DNA of 64,000 nucleotides from Halieaceae bacterium UBA5044 (GCA_002416125.1 DIBU01000014.1:62001-126000), one strand, 5' to 3'. Counted from the stretch's first letter, positions 39,040 to 47,707 are shown. Notes: a model not told the origin generated them from the letters alone. A program made the numbers and translations.

Positions 39040-39063
39040 GGCCGCAGCAGCTTGCCAGCGGCC
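39040..39063. terminator. Possible bidirectional hairpin between convergent genes
   Basis: GGCCGC (39040-39045) and GCGGCC (39058-39063) form a perfect 6-bp stem with a 12-nt loop. It sits between the stop codons of the COQ4-like and DUF2889 genes. There is no T-run on either side, so factor-independent termination would be weak. Confidence 0.3.
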
Positions 39064-39078
39064 GTGACCACCCGCTTG

Positions 39079-39843
39079 TTACACAAACTTCAACAGTAAT
39101 TCCGGCGTTGCGGTGAAGTCTCGCACGCTGCTTGACCGGTAGATCGCTTGCTTGACAATCTCCGGTGAGTAGCTGTAACACACATTGCCATTCCGGTGGT
39201 TTTCAACCGGCTCATTTGCCGTTCCGGGCACGTCGGCAAAGCGCCGCGCCTGTGCCACGAAATTACCGCGCTGCAACACCACCGCCGCCTCCAGGGCGTC
39301 GCCGCTGAAACAGTCTCGCGCCCAGCTGGAAAAGCCGCGGAAGAGAGTGTGCCCGGCTAACGGTTCCGGGCCTGCCAGCGCAAGGCCACTGGCGTACCAC
39401 CGGTGCACGACCATGCCGTTACAGTGCACGCTGAGCTCCGAAACGCCGTCACGTTCATCGGTGACGGCGACATCGTATTGCCGGACAGCGGCACCACGCG
39501 GGATATGGTTGATCGCGAGTATGCAAAGGTCCAGCCAATGGGTGCAATTGCTTGTCGGGTCCGCGCGCCGGCTCAGTTGTGTGGCATCGCTGTGGATATC
39601 AGCGCCCACCAGCCGCTGCAATTGGGCGAGGGCGCCCGGGCAGGTGGAGAGGGGCGTGCGCAACGCATCGCCAGTGACCCGCGTGATACGCTGTCCATCG
39701 TGTTCAATGCACACGCGAAAGCCGTGGTTGTTGTCTTCCAATTCGGCAAGCATCGTGCCCTCACCGGGCACCAGCCGGATGCGGCGCCGATAGACTCCCG
39801 TACCGTAGTCGGGGTTGGTGATGGGCAGGTCTGGAATCGTCAT
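39079..39843 (-). CDS. DUF2889 protein
   Basis: The 254-residue protein has DUF2889 features: YRRRIRLVPGEGTMLAELEDNNHGFRVCIEHDGQRITRVTGDALRTPLSTCPGA in the N-terminal half and THWLDLCILAINHIPRG in the centre. The last phrase carries a conserved His-Trp. The family is found in proteobacteria degrading aromatics or steroids and has no known activity. It begins 10 bp after the DUF1330 gene, so both are one transcript. Confidence 0.8.
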   Translation of the reverse strand: MTIPDLPITNPDYGTGVYRRRIRLVPGEGTMLAELEDNNHGFRVCIEHDGQRITRVTGDALRTPLSTCPGALAQLQRLVGADIHSDATQLSRRADPTSNCTHWLDLCILAINHIPRGAAVRQYDVAVTDERDGVSELSVHCNGMVVHRWYASGLALAGPEPLAGHTLFRGFSSWARDCFSGDALEAAVVLQRGNFVAQARRFADVPGTANEPVENHRNGNVCYSYSPEIVKQAIYRSSSVRDFTATPELLLKFV

Positions 39844-39853
39844 TATTTCGTGA

Positions 39854-40168
39854 TTACGCGCGCGGCGGCAGGCCGTGCAGCAGCGTCAGGAATTTAAGTT
39901 CAGTCCCGGCCCGGCGAAATTCAGACAGTGCCTGGTAGTCCGGGTCTGCGTACCAGGCCCGCGCCGCCGCTTCGCTGGGGAACTGGAACAACACCATGCG
40001 TCCCTCGCGGGGCTCCGGGCCCTCCAGGGTGTCTGGATTGTCATCGTAGGTGAAGAAGCTGCCACCGTGGCGCTTGAGAATCGGGAAGAAGCCTTTTTCG
40101 TATTTGCGGTATTCAGCGGCGTCATGAACGATAAAGTTGGCCACGATGTAGGCGGGTGCATCTGCCAC
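39854..40168 (-). CDS. DUF1330 (dimeric alpha-beta barrel) protein
   Basis: This is a 104-residue protein starting at GTG 40168. AYIVANFIVHDAAEYRKYEKGFFPILKRHGGSFFTYDD and the RMVLFQFPSEAAARAWYADPDYQAL motif are typical of DUF1330, a ferredoxin-like dimeric fold related to monooxygenases. The function is unknown. It is first in a two-gene minus-strand unit with the DUF2889 gene and divergent from the SDR gene. The 191-bp divergent region shows no operator I can defend. Confidence 0.88.
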   Translation of the reverse strand: MADAPAYIVANFIVHDAAEYRKYEKGFFPILKRHGGSFFTYDDNPDTLEGPEPREGRMVLFQFPSEAAARAWYADPDYQALSEFRRAGTELKFLTLLHGLPPRA

Positions 40169-40359
40169 GGTGATGTCCTCAATCAGATTGGAGAGAACAC
40201 AGTACAGGGTTCGGGGTTTTGCCGCGAGACACAGGGGGTGGCACTATCATCAGGCAGGCTCACACATTTGAACTGGCGGACGCTTTCTGCCCGACTCGAC
40301 TAGGTTAGCGGGGTCCAGTGCTCTAGATTGCCCGTGACGATGACAAAGAGACAGTGCAC

Positions 40360-41130
40360 ATGAGCAACTCAACAAGCCCTGACAGTGGCGTGATTGTCAC
40401 CGGCGGTGCCTCCGGCATTGGTCTGGCGAGCGCCGAGGCGCTGGCGGAAGTGGGCCGCCCTGTGGCGATATGGGATATCAATGCAGAACGCAGCGCGACG
40501 GTCGCGGCCGATATCGCACAGCGCTTTGGCGTTGCGACGGTCGGGGTGGGCGTTGACCTCAGCCAGGTCGGCAATATCGCCCCCGCCCTGCAGCAAACCC
40601 GCGCGGCGCTGCCCCGCATCGGAGGTCTGGTGCACGCCGCCGGTATCTCATTGGCTGTTCCCGTCGAGGAATTGACCGAAGCGGCGTGGGATGCCGTGCT
40701 GAGCGTCAATTTGAAAGCCCTGCCGTTCATGGTGCAGCAGCTGCGCAGTGCGCTCGTGGAACAACCCGGCTCGGCGGTGGTCGGCATCGCGTCGATCAAT
40801 GCGACGCTCGGCAATCACATGAACCCGGCCTACACGGCGTCCAAGGGCGGCATGCTGTCGCTGGTGCGCTCGCTGGCCGATGATCTGGCGCGCGATGGCA
40901 TTCGCATCAATTCGGTAACGCCGGGCTACATCCTCACGCCGATGATGCAGCCGGTGGTCGACCACCTGGAGCCGGGACATTTCGAGCGCCCGGTGATGCT
41001 GGGCAGGATGGGCGCACCACGCGAAGTGGCGGCCGCGGTGCGTTTTCTGCTGTCTGATGAAGCCAGTTACATCACCGCCGCGGAGCTGGTGGTGGACGGC
41101 GGCACAATCTCCTCACAGCGCACCCGCTAG
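40360..41130 (+). CDS. Short-chain dehydrogenase/reductase (SDR)
   Basis: The 256-residue protein has the classical SDR motifs: TGGASGIGLASAEAL (NAD(P) binding), HAAG for NNAG, the catalytic Ser in GIASINATLG and YTASK with Tyr/Lys. The C-terminal ELVVDGGT is conserved. ATG 40360 is chosen over GTG 40354 because of spacing to AAAGAG. Substrate specificity cannot be read. Its last 54 bp plus the following 38 bp are duplicated at 41915-42006, beyond a toxin-antitoxin cassette. The gene itself is intact. Confidence 0.93.
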   Translation: MSNSTSPDSGVIVTGGASGIGLASAEALAEVGRPVAIWDINAERSATVAADIAQRFGVATVGVGVDLSQVGNIAPALQQTRAALPRIGGLVHAAGISLAVPVEELTEAAWDAVLSVNLKALPFMVQQLRSALVEQPGSAVVGIASINATLGNHMNPAYTASKGGMLSLVRSLADDLARDGIRINSVTPGYILTPMMQPVVDHLEPGHFERPVMLGRMGAPREVAAAVRFLLSDEASYITAAELVVDGGTISSQRTR

Positions 41131-41168
41131 CGCGCGTCGCCGGGCAGCTCAGGCGACCTGCCCCGCGG
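41077..41168. repeat. 92-bp direct repeat, left copy (SDR 3' end)
   Basis: This copy holds the last codons of the SDR gene, its TAG, the intergenic CGCGCGTCGCCGGGCAGC and a remnant of the final codons of the GGDEF gene. It matches 41915-42006 at 88 of 92 positions with no gaps. The repeats bracket 746 bp carrying doc and phd, and the repeat-to-repeat period is 838 bp. Confidence 0.95.
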
Positions 41169-41178
41169 CTCTTCCCCA

Positions 41179-41550
41179 TTACACCGCCCGACGCCGCAAC
41201 CAATCTGCGAGCTCGGATTCATCGACTATGCCTTGTGCCGCCTTCACGATCAGAGCGCCGATATCTTCCGCCTCGTAATCGAGCGATATGCCATTCAAGC
41301 AAAGGCACACGTCCATTGCCGCGAATGCTGTCCGCTTATTGGCATCGTGAAAAGCATGCCCGACGGACAGGTAGCAGGCATAGCAGGCAGCCAGTTCAAA
41401 GACGTCACGGATCATGCCGAAGGCGATACGGTTGTCGATTCTGGCAATAATAGCCTCGATGGATTTATCGCCGGCCATGCCCTGGAGTTCGTGGCCCTCG
41501 ATAACGAACTCATGAATCTCAACCACATCACGCGGTGAGAGGAAGATCAC
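41179..41550 (-). CDS. doc: Fic/Doc-family toxin (Doc)
   Basis: The 123-residue protein has the Doc motif HAFHDANKR (HxFxDANKR), the signature of the P1 Doc toxin that phosphorylates EF-Tu and halts translation. The N-terminal DVVEIHEFVIEGHELQGMAGDKSIEAIIARIDNRIAFG and C-terminal helices match chromosomal death-on-curing proteins. It starts 2 bp after the antitoxin stop, so it is translated from the phd message. Codon and base composition are less GC-rich than the flanking genes. Its stop is 10 bp inside the left direct repeat boundary. Confidence 0.93.
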   Translation of the reverse strand: MIFLSPRDVVEIHEFVIEGHELQGMAGDKSIEAIIARIDNRIAFGMIRDVFELAACYACYLSVGHAFHDANKRTAFAAMDVCLCLNGISLDYEAEDIGALIVKAAQGIVDESELADWLRRRAV

Positions 41551-41552
41551 GT

Positions 41553-41801
41553 TTATTTGTCTTTGAGGTAGGCAAGCGTCGGCTTGAGATTGGAGCGACG
41601 TTTGCGCAGCAGGTCTGCAACCTCTTTCGGATCAGCAGGAGTAAACGCGATTTTCGCGACGGCTGAGGCGGGTACGAAGTAGCCCTCCAGCTGGTTGCGA
41701 TTCAGGATTGCGACGGGTTTGTCGCCCGCTTTTTCGATGACTTTCTTGGGGTCCCGCAATTCGGTGAGTGATGCAGTTTTGTTGGTCAGGAGGTTTTCCA
41801 T
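41553..41801 (-). CDS. phd: Phd/YefM-type antitoxin
   Basis: The 82-residue protein begins at ATG 41801 (MENLLTNKTASLTELRDPKKV); an earlier in-frame Met at 41849 lies within the operator palindrome and is unlikely. SLTELRDPKKVIEKAGDKPVAILNRNQLEGYFVPA matches Phd/YefM DNA-binding antitoxins. The charged C-terminus (LRKRRSNLKPTLAYLKDK) would neutralise Doc. Phd proteins repress their own operon together with Doc, which fits the palindrome just upstream. Confidence 0.92.
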   Translation of the reverse strand: MENLLTNKTASLTELRDPKKVIEKAGDKPVAILNRNQLEGYFVPASAVAKIAFTPADPKEVADLLRKRRSNLKPTLAYLKDK

Positions 41802-41830
41802 GGTCAATTTCCGATGCGTCAGCCTTGAGA

Positions 41831-41875
41831 GGATTGTGCCACAATCCAACTGTTAAATGTACACTTAAATGCACA
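41831..41875 (-). promoter_or_regulatory. Probable phd-doc operator/promoter region
   Basis: GGATTGTGCCACAATCC at 41831-41847 is a perfect inverted repeat (8-bp arms, 1-bp centre), 30 bp upstream of the phd start. Immediately beyond it two 11-bp direct repeats, TTAAATGTACA (41853-41863) and TTAAATGCACA (41865-41875), form an AT-rich block suited to a promoter. Autoregulation by Phd-Doc is known for the family. Confidence 0.55.
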
Positions 41876-41914
41876 TTAACGGGTGTCCGGATCAAACGAA
41901 CCACTTTCTGCATC

Positions 41915-41968
41915 GCCGCGGAGCTGGTGGTGGACGGCGGTACGATCGCCTCACAGCGCACCCGCTAG
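41915..41968 (+). pseudogene. Stranded 3' fragment of the SDR gene
   Basis: It encodes AAELVVDGGTIASQRTR and a stop, against AAELVVDGGTISSQRTR in the intact gene. Of the four differences between the two 92-bp copies, three fall here and only one changes the protein. It has no promoter or start and is a by-product of the cassette insertion. Confidence 0.85.
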
Positions 41969-42006
41969 CGCGCGTCGCCGGGCAGCTCAGGCGGCCTGCC
42001 CCGCGG
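41915..42006. repeat. 92-bp direct repeat, right copy (SDR remnant and GGDEF 3' end)
   Basis: This is 96% identical to 41077-41168. It contains a stranded copy of the last SDR codons with their stop, and the functional final codons of the diguanylate cyclase gene (minus strand). Before the cassette arrived, the SDR and GGDEF genes must have converged with about 18 bp between their stop codons. Confidence 0.95.
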
Positions 42007-43669
42007 CAACGACCTTGTTGCGGCCCTCGTGCTTGGCCTGGTACATCAGGTCGTCGGCGCGCACCAGGGTATCCCAGACGCTGCTGTCGTTGTCTCGCAC
42101 CGGCGCCACGCCCATGCTCACGGTGAAGCGCTGGCCCGCCACTTCCAGTGCGCTGACCGCGAGTCGCAGGCGCTCCGCGAGCACGGTGGCCTCGCGCAGG
42201 TCGGTCTGCACACAGAGGATGGCAAACTCCTCGCCACCCAGGCGCGCCACAAGGTCGAGGTCCCGCGATACCCGTGTCAGGCAATCCCCCAGCGCACAGA
42301 GAATCTTGTCGCCCACATCGTGGCCGTGGGTGTCGTTGACCACCTTGAAATGATCGATGTCCAGCACGAGCAGCGTGAGCGGCGTGCCAAAACGCTCGCG
42401 GCGCTCGAATTCCTCGGCCGCCTGCGCATCGAGGCCGCGGCGGTTGAGCAGCCCGGTGAGGGGATCGATGAACACCAGATCCCGCTCCAGGGAAAAACGC
42501 CGCAGGACAGCATAGCTGAAGCAGGCCAGCGTCATCAGAAGGCTGATCGCAGGAAGGTGGATCAGCCAGTCGGCGTTGGGCAGCAGGCCATTCACCCGTA
42601 GCGTGCTTAACACAGCAGCGATAGGTGCCAGCACCCAGCCGAGGGTGAAGATACCAGCCTGCTTGACCCCCTGCTGCCACAGGTACAGGGCCAGGCAGGT
42701 GGTGCAGATCGGCCCGATGACAATCACGACCAGGCTGAGCGCCAGCGCGAGTATGGGCGGCATCTGGTGCAGCAGAGCCAGCCCCAGCGCGAGCCATTGC
42801 AGCAGTGCGACCGCCTTGTCGGCCTTCGCCGCCTTGTGTTTCAGGTCCAGGAAACCGCGGTAGAAACGCGCGCCCAGGTACATCAGCAGGGCCAGTGCAA
42901 GCATGTGCAGCTGGTTGGTCCAGGGGATCAGGGCATCGGGCATGGCGTAGTGGGCAAACCCCATCAGGAAGCTCACGTAGGCCGCGTAGACCGCGAGGTA
43001 ACCCCCCAGAATGACGGCCAGACCGCTGTGCACCATGACCGCGCTCAACACCAGGTAGAACGCGGAAATCAACACGGCGCCGAACAGTGCGCCGTAGATC
43101 AGGGTGAGGGATTGTTCAATGCGGTTGTAGGCGTTGGGCGCGTACACCGACATGTCGAAATTCAGGTTGGACTCCGTTTCCACGAAGATATAGATCGGCG
43201 TTGTTGAACGCGCGGGCAGTTGCAGCAGGAAGGACGGTGTTCTCGGGCTTTCCCGGCTTCCCGCCAGGTGTAAATCGCCCCTGCGCTGCTGATACCAGCT
43301 GCCGTCGAGGCGGGGGTGGCGCACCTCGACCAGGTCCGTGGGCGCGTAATTGTGGCTGAGCACGATGGCGGCAGGCTGTTCCAGTGTGTTGTCGATCACC
43401 AGGCGGGCCCACACGCCGCGGCTCTGCAAGCCAAGATTCAGCGCGCTCGCCGGGCTGAAGTCACCTGCGGCCCAGCGCGCCGCGATACTTTCGGGCACAC
43501 CGTCCGCGGCGGCATCGAACAGCAGCTCAAGATTTTCCGGCTGCAGGCGGACGGCGGTCTCGGTGTTGGCCTGCAGGGTGATTGGCTGTGTGGCGAAGGC
43601 AGACTGGCAGCCAGCGCAGGCCAGAAGCCAGATTACAAACCAGCGCAGTGGTGCAGGTGTACGTGTCAT
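41987..43669 (-). CDS. 7TMR-DISM membrane diguanylate cyclase (GGDEF)
   Basis: The 560-residue protein has a signal peptide (MTRTPAPLRWFVIWLLACAGCQSAFA) and a periplasmic 7TMR-DISM extracellular domain (about 30-180). Seven membrane helices follow (about 190-390), then a C-terminal GGDEF domain. The active site reads GGEEF. The inhibitory I-site RDLD lies exactly five residues upstream, so both activity and product inhibition by c-di-GMP are predicted. FIDPLTGLLNRRGLD and DIDHFKVVNDTHGHDVGD are standard. The periplasmic domain resembles carbohydrate-binding DISM domains. Its last codons lie in the right direct repeat. Confidence 0.95.
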   Translation of the reverse strand: MTRTPAPLRWFVIWLLACAGCQSAFATQPITLQANTETAVRLQPENLELLFDAAADGVPESIAARWAAGDFSPASALNLGLQSRGVWARLVIDNTLEQPAAIVLSHNYAPTDLVEVRHPRLDGSWYQQRRGDLHLAGSRESPRTPSFLLQLPARSTTPIYIFVETESNLNFDMSVYAPNAYNRIEQSLTLIYGALFGAVLISAFYLVLSAVMVHSGLAVILGGYLAVYAAYVSFLMGFAHYAMPDALIPWTNQLHMLALALLMYLGARFYRGFLDLKHKAAKADKAVALLQWLALGLALLHQMPPILALALSLVVIVIGPICTTCLALYLWQQGVKQAGIFTLGWVLAPIAAVLSTLRVNGLLPNADWLIHLPAISLLMTLACFSYAVLRRFSLERDLVFIDPLTGLLNRRGLDAQAAEEFERRERFGTPLTLLVLDIDHFKVVNDTHGHDVGDKILCALGDCLTRVSRDLDLVARLGGEEFAILCVQTDLREATVLAERLRLAVSALEVAGQRFTVSMGVAPVRDNDSSVWDTLVRADDLMYQAKHEGRNKVVAAGQAA

Positions 43670-43819
43670 GGCGGCAGCCCCGGGGCATGGGGTCTCGTGG
43701 AATCTTTACAGCGTAGCACAAGGTTTTCGGTTGCGTGCGCAATGTTGTCGATGGCAGGGTGCGGCGGCCGCCGTATTGCGCGATAATGCTGTCAGATTCG
43801 CGTTTTTAGGTCGTTATTG

Positions 43820-45247
43820 ATGAATTTTTCAGCTTTTTCAGGGCGTTTGAACAGCGCGGCCGCCGTCGTGCTGGCGCTGCTGACCTCCCTGCCGGTGGTC
43901 GCGCAGCAACCCGCCGAGGCCGTGGGCCTCACAGCGTCCAGCATCGAGCATGCGCGCACACTGCGCGACCGTGCACTCGGTGGCACCATGGCCTGGGATA
44001 TTGTGGAGGCGCTGACCACCGAAGTGGGGCCGCGCCTGGCTGGCAGTGAGAGCGAGGCCCGGGCCCGCGACTGGGCTGTGCAGCGCCTGCAGCGCATGGG
44101 CTTTGCCAACGTGCGCATTGAACCCTTCGAGATTCCCGGCTGGCGTCGCGGTGAGGAGAGCGCGGCCCTGCTGGCGCCGTTCCCCCAGCCACTGTCCATC
44201 ACCGCGCTCGGCGGCTCGGTGGCCACGCCGGAAGAGGGCATTGAGGCCGAGCTGGTTGCCTTCCCCAGCCTGCAGGCGCTGCGCGCGGCGGAGCCGGGCA
44301 GCCTGGCAGGCAGGATTGCCTACGTCAGCCACGCCATGCAGCGCACGCAGGACGGCTCGTCCTATAGCCATTATGGCGAGCTGCGGCGTGTCGGTGCCAG
44401 TGTCGCGGCAGAGAAGGGCGCGCAGGCGATTCTCATCCGCTCCATCGGCACCGACAACCATCGTTTCCCCCACACCGGCCAGATGCGCTACGCCGAGGCC
44501 GTGCCGCAGATTCCGGCGGCGGCATTGTCGAACCCGGATGCCGACCAGATCGAGCGGGTGCTGCAGCGTGAGCTTCCGGTGCGCGTGCGTCTCCTGTTGC
44601 GCCCGCAGAGCAGCCCCGGCGCGCCCAGCGGCAACGTGATTGCGGAAATTGTCGGGCGCGAGCGGCCGGAGGAAATCGTCATCATCGGCGGCCACCTGGA
44701 CAGCTGGGATCTGGGCACCGGCGCGATCGACGACGGGGCCGGCGTAGCCATCACCACGGCCGCGGCGAAAATGATCCTGGATAGCGGCAAGCGGCCCCGG
44801 CGCACCCTGCGCCTGGTGCTGTGGGGCGCGGAGGAAGTGGGGCTGCTGGGAGGCCAGGAGTACCTCAGGGCACACCGCGAGCAGCTCGCCCAGCACGTGA
44901 TTGGCACCGAGAGCGACTTCGGCGCGGAGCGCATCTGGAAGCTCACGGCGCAGGTCTCGCCCGCCGGCCAGACAGTCGTCGACCTGATGGCCGAACTGCT
45001 GGCGCCGCTGGGCATTGCCCCGGGTGACATGGACACCGCTGGCGCGGGCCCGGACCTGATTCCCATGGTGGAGGCGGGCCTGCCCTCCCTGCGTCTGGTG
45101 CAGAATGGCATGGACTACTTCGACCTGCACCACACCCACGATGACACGCTGGACAAGATCGACCCGGTCGCGCTGGACCAGAACGTGGCCGCCTATGTGG
45201 TCTTCGCCTGGATGGCCGCGGACAGCACAGCGGATTTTCGGCGTTGA
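43820..45247 (+). CDS. M28-family zinc peptidase (exported)
   Basis: The 475-residue protein, from ATG 43820, has a signal peptide (VVLALLTSLPVVAQQ) and a PA-domain-like insert (about 130-250). The M28 catalytic core has IGGHLDSWDLGTGAIDDGAGV (zinc His and bridging Asp), LWGAEEVGLLGG (catalytic Glu and ligand Glu), TESDFGA (Asp) and LHHTHDDTLDKID (His). All ligands are present, so it should be an active aminopeptidase or carboxypeptidase in the periplasm or outside the cell. It is divergent from the diguanylate cyclase gene with a 150-bp gap. Confidence 0.93.
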   Translation: MNFSAFSGRLNSAAAVVLALLTSLPVVAQQPAEAVGLTASSIEHARTLRDRALGGTMAWDIVEALTTEVGPRLAGSESEARARDWAVQRLQRMGFANVRIEPFEIPGWRRGEESAALLAPFPQPLSITALGGSVATPEEGIEAELVAFPSLQALRAAEPGSLAGRIAYVSHAMQRTQDGSSYSHYGELRRVGASVAAEKGAQAILIRSIGTDNHRFPHTGQMRYAEAVPQIPAAALSNPDADQIERVLQRELPVRVRLLLRPQSSPGAPSGNVIAEIVGRERPEEIVIIGGHLDSWDLGTGAIDDGAGVAITTAAAKMILDSGKRPRRTLRLVLWGAEEVGLLGGQEYLRAHREQLAQHVIGTESDFGAERIWKLTAQVSPAGQTVVDLMAELLAPLGIAPGDMDTAGAGPDLIPMVEAGLPSLRLVQNGMDYFDLHHTHDDTLDKIDPVALDQNVAAYVVFAWMAADSTADFRR

Positions 45248-45365
45248 GAATTCGCGGCTTTACACGCGGTCAATTCTGGGGCTGAATTATCGATCTACAG
45301 GCTGTGCGCAGGCCCTAAACCGGGTAGCTGCTGCCCTCCAACAATAACAAGGGACACCCCACGTG

Positions 45366-46508
45366 ATGCAAGAAAAGACCCTGCGGCGGCTGCTCTGGCC
45401 GCTCGCCGCTCTCGCTCTCGGCGCCTGCAGTGACGGCAGCGACACACCCGCGCCGCCGGTCGAGGTATTGCCGGCTTACGATTTTTCCGCAGTCGATGCG
45501 CGTTTCCAGCAGTTCCTCGACGACAGTACGGTGTTCGACGGCATTTCGGTGACGCTGGTGGACCAGCGGCAGGGCACTGTGCACGAGGCGGCGTTCGGCG
45601 ATCATACGCTGGACACGGTTGTACTGCTGGCATCCACCAGCAAGGTGCCGGTGGTCATGCTGTTGATGGCCCTGAATGACGACCCGGACCTGAACTTTTC
45701 CGTGGAAGCGCCCATCGCCGATTACCTGCCCTGGGAGGGCGTGTACGGAGACCGCACGGTCGCCCAGCTGGTGAGCAACACCTCGGGCATTCCGGGGCTT
45801 GGCAGTCTGGGCGTCTACGGTGCCCACCTGTGCCAGTACGCCCCCGCAGGCACGCTGGAAGCCTGCGCGCGCACCATTTACAGCACCGAACTGGAAGGCA
45901 CGGTGCCGGCGGGTAGTACCTTTGACTACGGTGGGTCCCAGTGGCAGCTGGCCGGCGCGGTGGCGGAGCAGGTCAGCAACAGCACCTGGCGTCAGGTGTT
46001 TGATGCCTACATTGCCGAGCCCTGTGATCTCGAGGTTTTCCAGTTTGGCAATATGTGGTCAAACCTGGCGGCCTGGACCGGCAGCCCGGACAGCCTGCAG
46101 GGGCTGGATAATCCGAACATAGAGGGCGGCGCCATCTCCAGCCTGCAGGACTATGCCAAGCTGCTGCTCATGCACCTCAACGGTGGACGCTGTGGCGACA
46201 ACCGGGTGATGTCTGAAGACTCGGTGGCGTTCATGCAGGTTGATCGTGGCGGTGCCTTCGGCGTGCCCTACGGCATGGGCTGGTGGATTGTGGCGCCAGA
46301 GGCCGCCGGTGAAACCCCCACGGTGTTCTACGACCCGGGTGCCTTTGGCGCCGTGTCGTGGATTGATATTGAGCGCAAGATCGGCGGTTACGTCGCCATT
46401 GACGACTACACCCGCCGCGATTCCGGCGCTCCGGTAAACCTGGTGCTCAGCGACATCATTCCGCTGGTGGCTCAGGCAGTGGATGAGGCGCGCGCCGCTG
46501 TCGAGTAA
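45366..46508 (+). CDS. Beta-lactamase-fold serine hydrolase lipoprotein
   Basis: Start at ATG 45366 behind AAGGGA; GTG 45363 is directly adjacent. The 380-residue protein has a lipobox LGAC (C21), then a short Asp/Pro linker. The active-site S90-T-S-K93 is in VVLLASTSKVPVVML. The Tyr motif is FDYGGSQWQLAGAV, and GMGWWIV lies in the third-motif region. It is a membrane-tethered esterase or peptidase of the class C fold. Four cysteines (GAHLCQYAPAGTLEACARTIYS and others) suggest disulfides in the periplasm. Confidence 0.88.
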   Translation: MQEKTLRRLLWPLAALALGACSDGSDTPAPPVEVLPAYDFSAVDARFQQFLDDSTVFDGISVTLVDQRQGTVHEAAFGDHTLDTVVLLASTSKVPVVMLLMALNDDPDLNFSVEAPIADYLPWEGVYGDRTVAQLVSNTSGIPGLGSLGVYGAHLCQYAPAGTLEACARTIYSTELEGTVPAGSTFDYGGSQWQLAGAVAEQVSNSTWRQVFDAYIAEPCDLEVFQFGNMWSNLAAWTGSPDSLQGLDNPNIEGGAISSLQDYAKLLLMHLNGGRCGDNRVMSEDSVAFMQVDRGGAFGVPYGMGWWIVAPEAAGETPTVFYDPGAFGAVSWIDIERKIGGYVAIDDYTRRDSGAPVNLVLSDIIPLVAQAVDEARAAVE

Positions 46509-46612
46509 CTGATGCCTGCGCGCTCGCCGTGTGGCGCTGGACGCGCTGCGGCGAAGTGCGTACAGTCCGGCGTATCCCCGACCCAACCGCTGCTGGAATC
46601 CAACACCCGTCC

Positions 46613-47707
46613 ATGACCCTGCTTCTCGCGTTCGCCATTCTGTCCATCGCCGTGTCCTTCGTGTGCTCCATCCTGGAGGCGGCGCTGCTGTCCATCACAC
46701 CCAGTTACATCGCCCAGCAAAAGCAGCAGCACCCCAGGCGCTGGGAGCAGCTGAAAGTGCTGAAGGACCATATCGACCAGCCGCTGGCGGCCATCCTCAC
46801 GCTGAATACGGTGGCGCACACGGTGGGGGCCACCGGTGTGGGTGCGCAGGTGGTGAAAATCTACGGCGACGGCTTTCTCGGGGTGGCCTCCGCCATCATG
46901 ACCCTGTTGATTCTGGTGTTCTCGGAAATCATGCCCAAGACCATCGGTGCCCGCTACTGGATGTTCATGGCGCCGGTGCTGCCGTCCATCCTCAATGGCA
47001 TGATTTTTATTCTCAAGCCGGCCATCTGGATGTCCGACCAGATCATGAAGCTGTTCGGTGGCAAGCCGCCGGAGCATGATATCCGCCTGGAGATCAAGGC
47101 GCTGTCGCTGCTCGGCCGCGAGCTGGACAAGATCGACGAGGACGAGCAGCGGGTCATTTCCAATGTGCTGGACCTGCACGAAGTCAACGTGCGCCAGATC
47201 ATGACGCCGCGCGTGGTGTGCCAGACGCTGTCGCCAGACCAGACGGTCGCCGAGTTTATCGAGCAGATCCAGGAGCACCAGTTCTCGCGCTACCCGGTGC
47301 TGGATGAAGATGAAGCGCCACTGGGTATCCTGTTTCGCCACGATGTCATTCGCGCCGATGAAGGCCAGCGGGTGGCGAACCTGATGAAGCCTGCCACCAT
47401 CGTCACCGACCGCGCGAACGTGGAATCGGTGATGACGCGCTTTATCCGCGAACGTCAGCACATGTTCCTGGTGTACGACGAGTATGGCAGCTGGCTGGGT
47501 GTGGTGACCATGGAGGATGTGATCGAGGCCCTGATCGGCCAGCCGATCATGGACGAGAGCGACGACATCCCCAACCTCCGCCGCCACGCCAAACGGCGCT
47601 GGAAAAAACGCCTGCAGAACCTCACGGCAGAGTCCGAAGCGGAACTGTTGGGTGTGGCTACGCCAGAGGGTGACGACGACGCGGTGGAGCCGACCCGCCC
47701 CGCCTAG
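46613..47707 (+). CDS. CNNM/CorC-type membrane protein with CBS pair
   Basis: The 364-residue protein, from ATG 46613, has an N-terminal DUF21/CNNM membrane domain (about 1-170). It includes SILEAALLSITPSYIAQ, LTLNTVAHTVGATGVGAQ and the conserved FSEIMPKTIGARYW. Tandem CBS domains follow (about 195-315; MTPRVVCQTL, DEYGSWLGVVTMEDVIEALIG). Such proteins handle Mg2+ or Na+, with the CBS domains binding adenine nucleotides. The C-terminal HlyC/CorC domain of longer members is missing; the protein ends in a short charged tail. It overlaps the convergent hydroxylase gene by 4 bp. Confidence 0.93.
   Translation: MTLLLAFAILSIAVSFVCSILEAALLSITPSYIAQQKQQHPRRWEQLKVLKDHIDQPLAAILTLNTVAHTVGATGVGAQVVKIYGDGFLGVASAIMTLLILVFSEIMPKTIGARYWMFMAPVLPSILNGMIFILKPAIWMSDQIMKLFGGKPPEHDIRLEIKALSLLGRELDKIDEDEQRVISNVLDLHEVNVRQIMTPRVVCQTLSPDQTVAEFIEQIQEHQFSRYPVLDEDEAPLGILFRHDVIRADEGQRVANLMKPATIVTDRANVESVMTRFIRERQHMFLVYDEYGSWLGVVTMEDVIEALIGQPIMDESDDIPNLRRHAKRRWKKRLQNLTAESEAELLGVATPEGDDDAVEPTRPA

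Noticed and set aside
41040..42010. IS element or transposon explaining the TA cassette
   Set aside because: There is no transposase, no terminal inverted repeats and no short target duplication. The 92-bp repeats are host-gene sequence.
45248..45365. Small gene between the M28 peptidase and the lipoprotein hydrolase
   Set aside because: No open frame with a ribosome site is present; the 118 bp probably hold only the promoter of the hydrolase gene.
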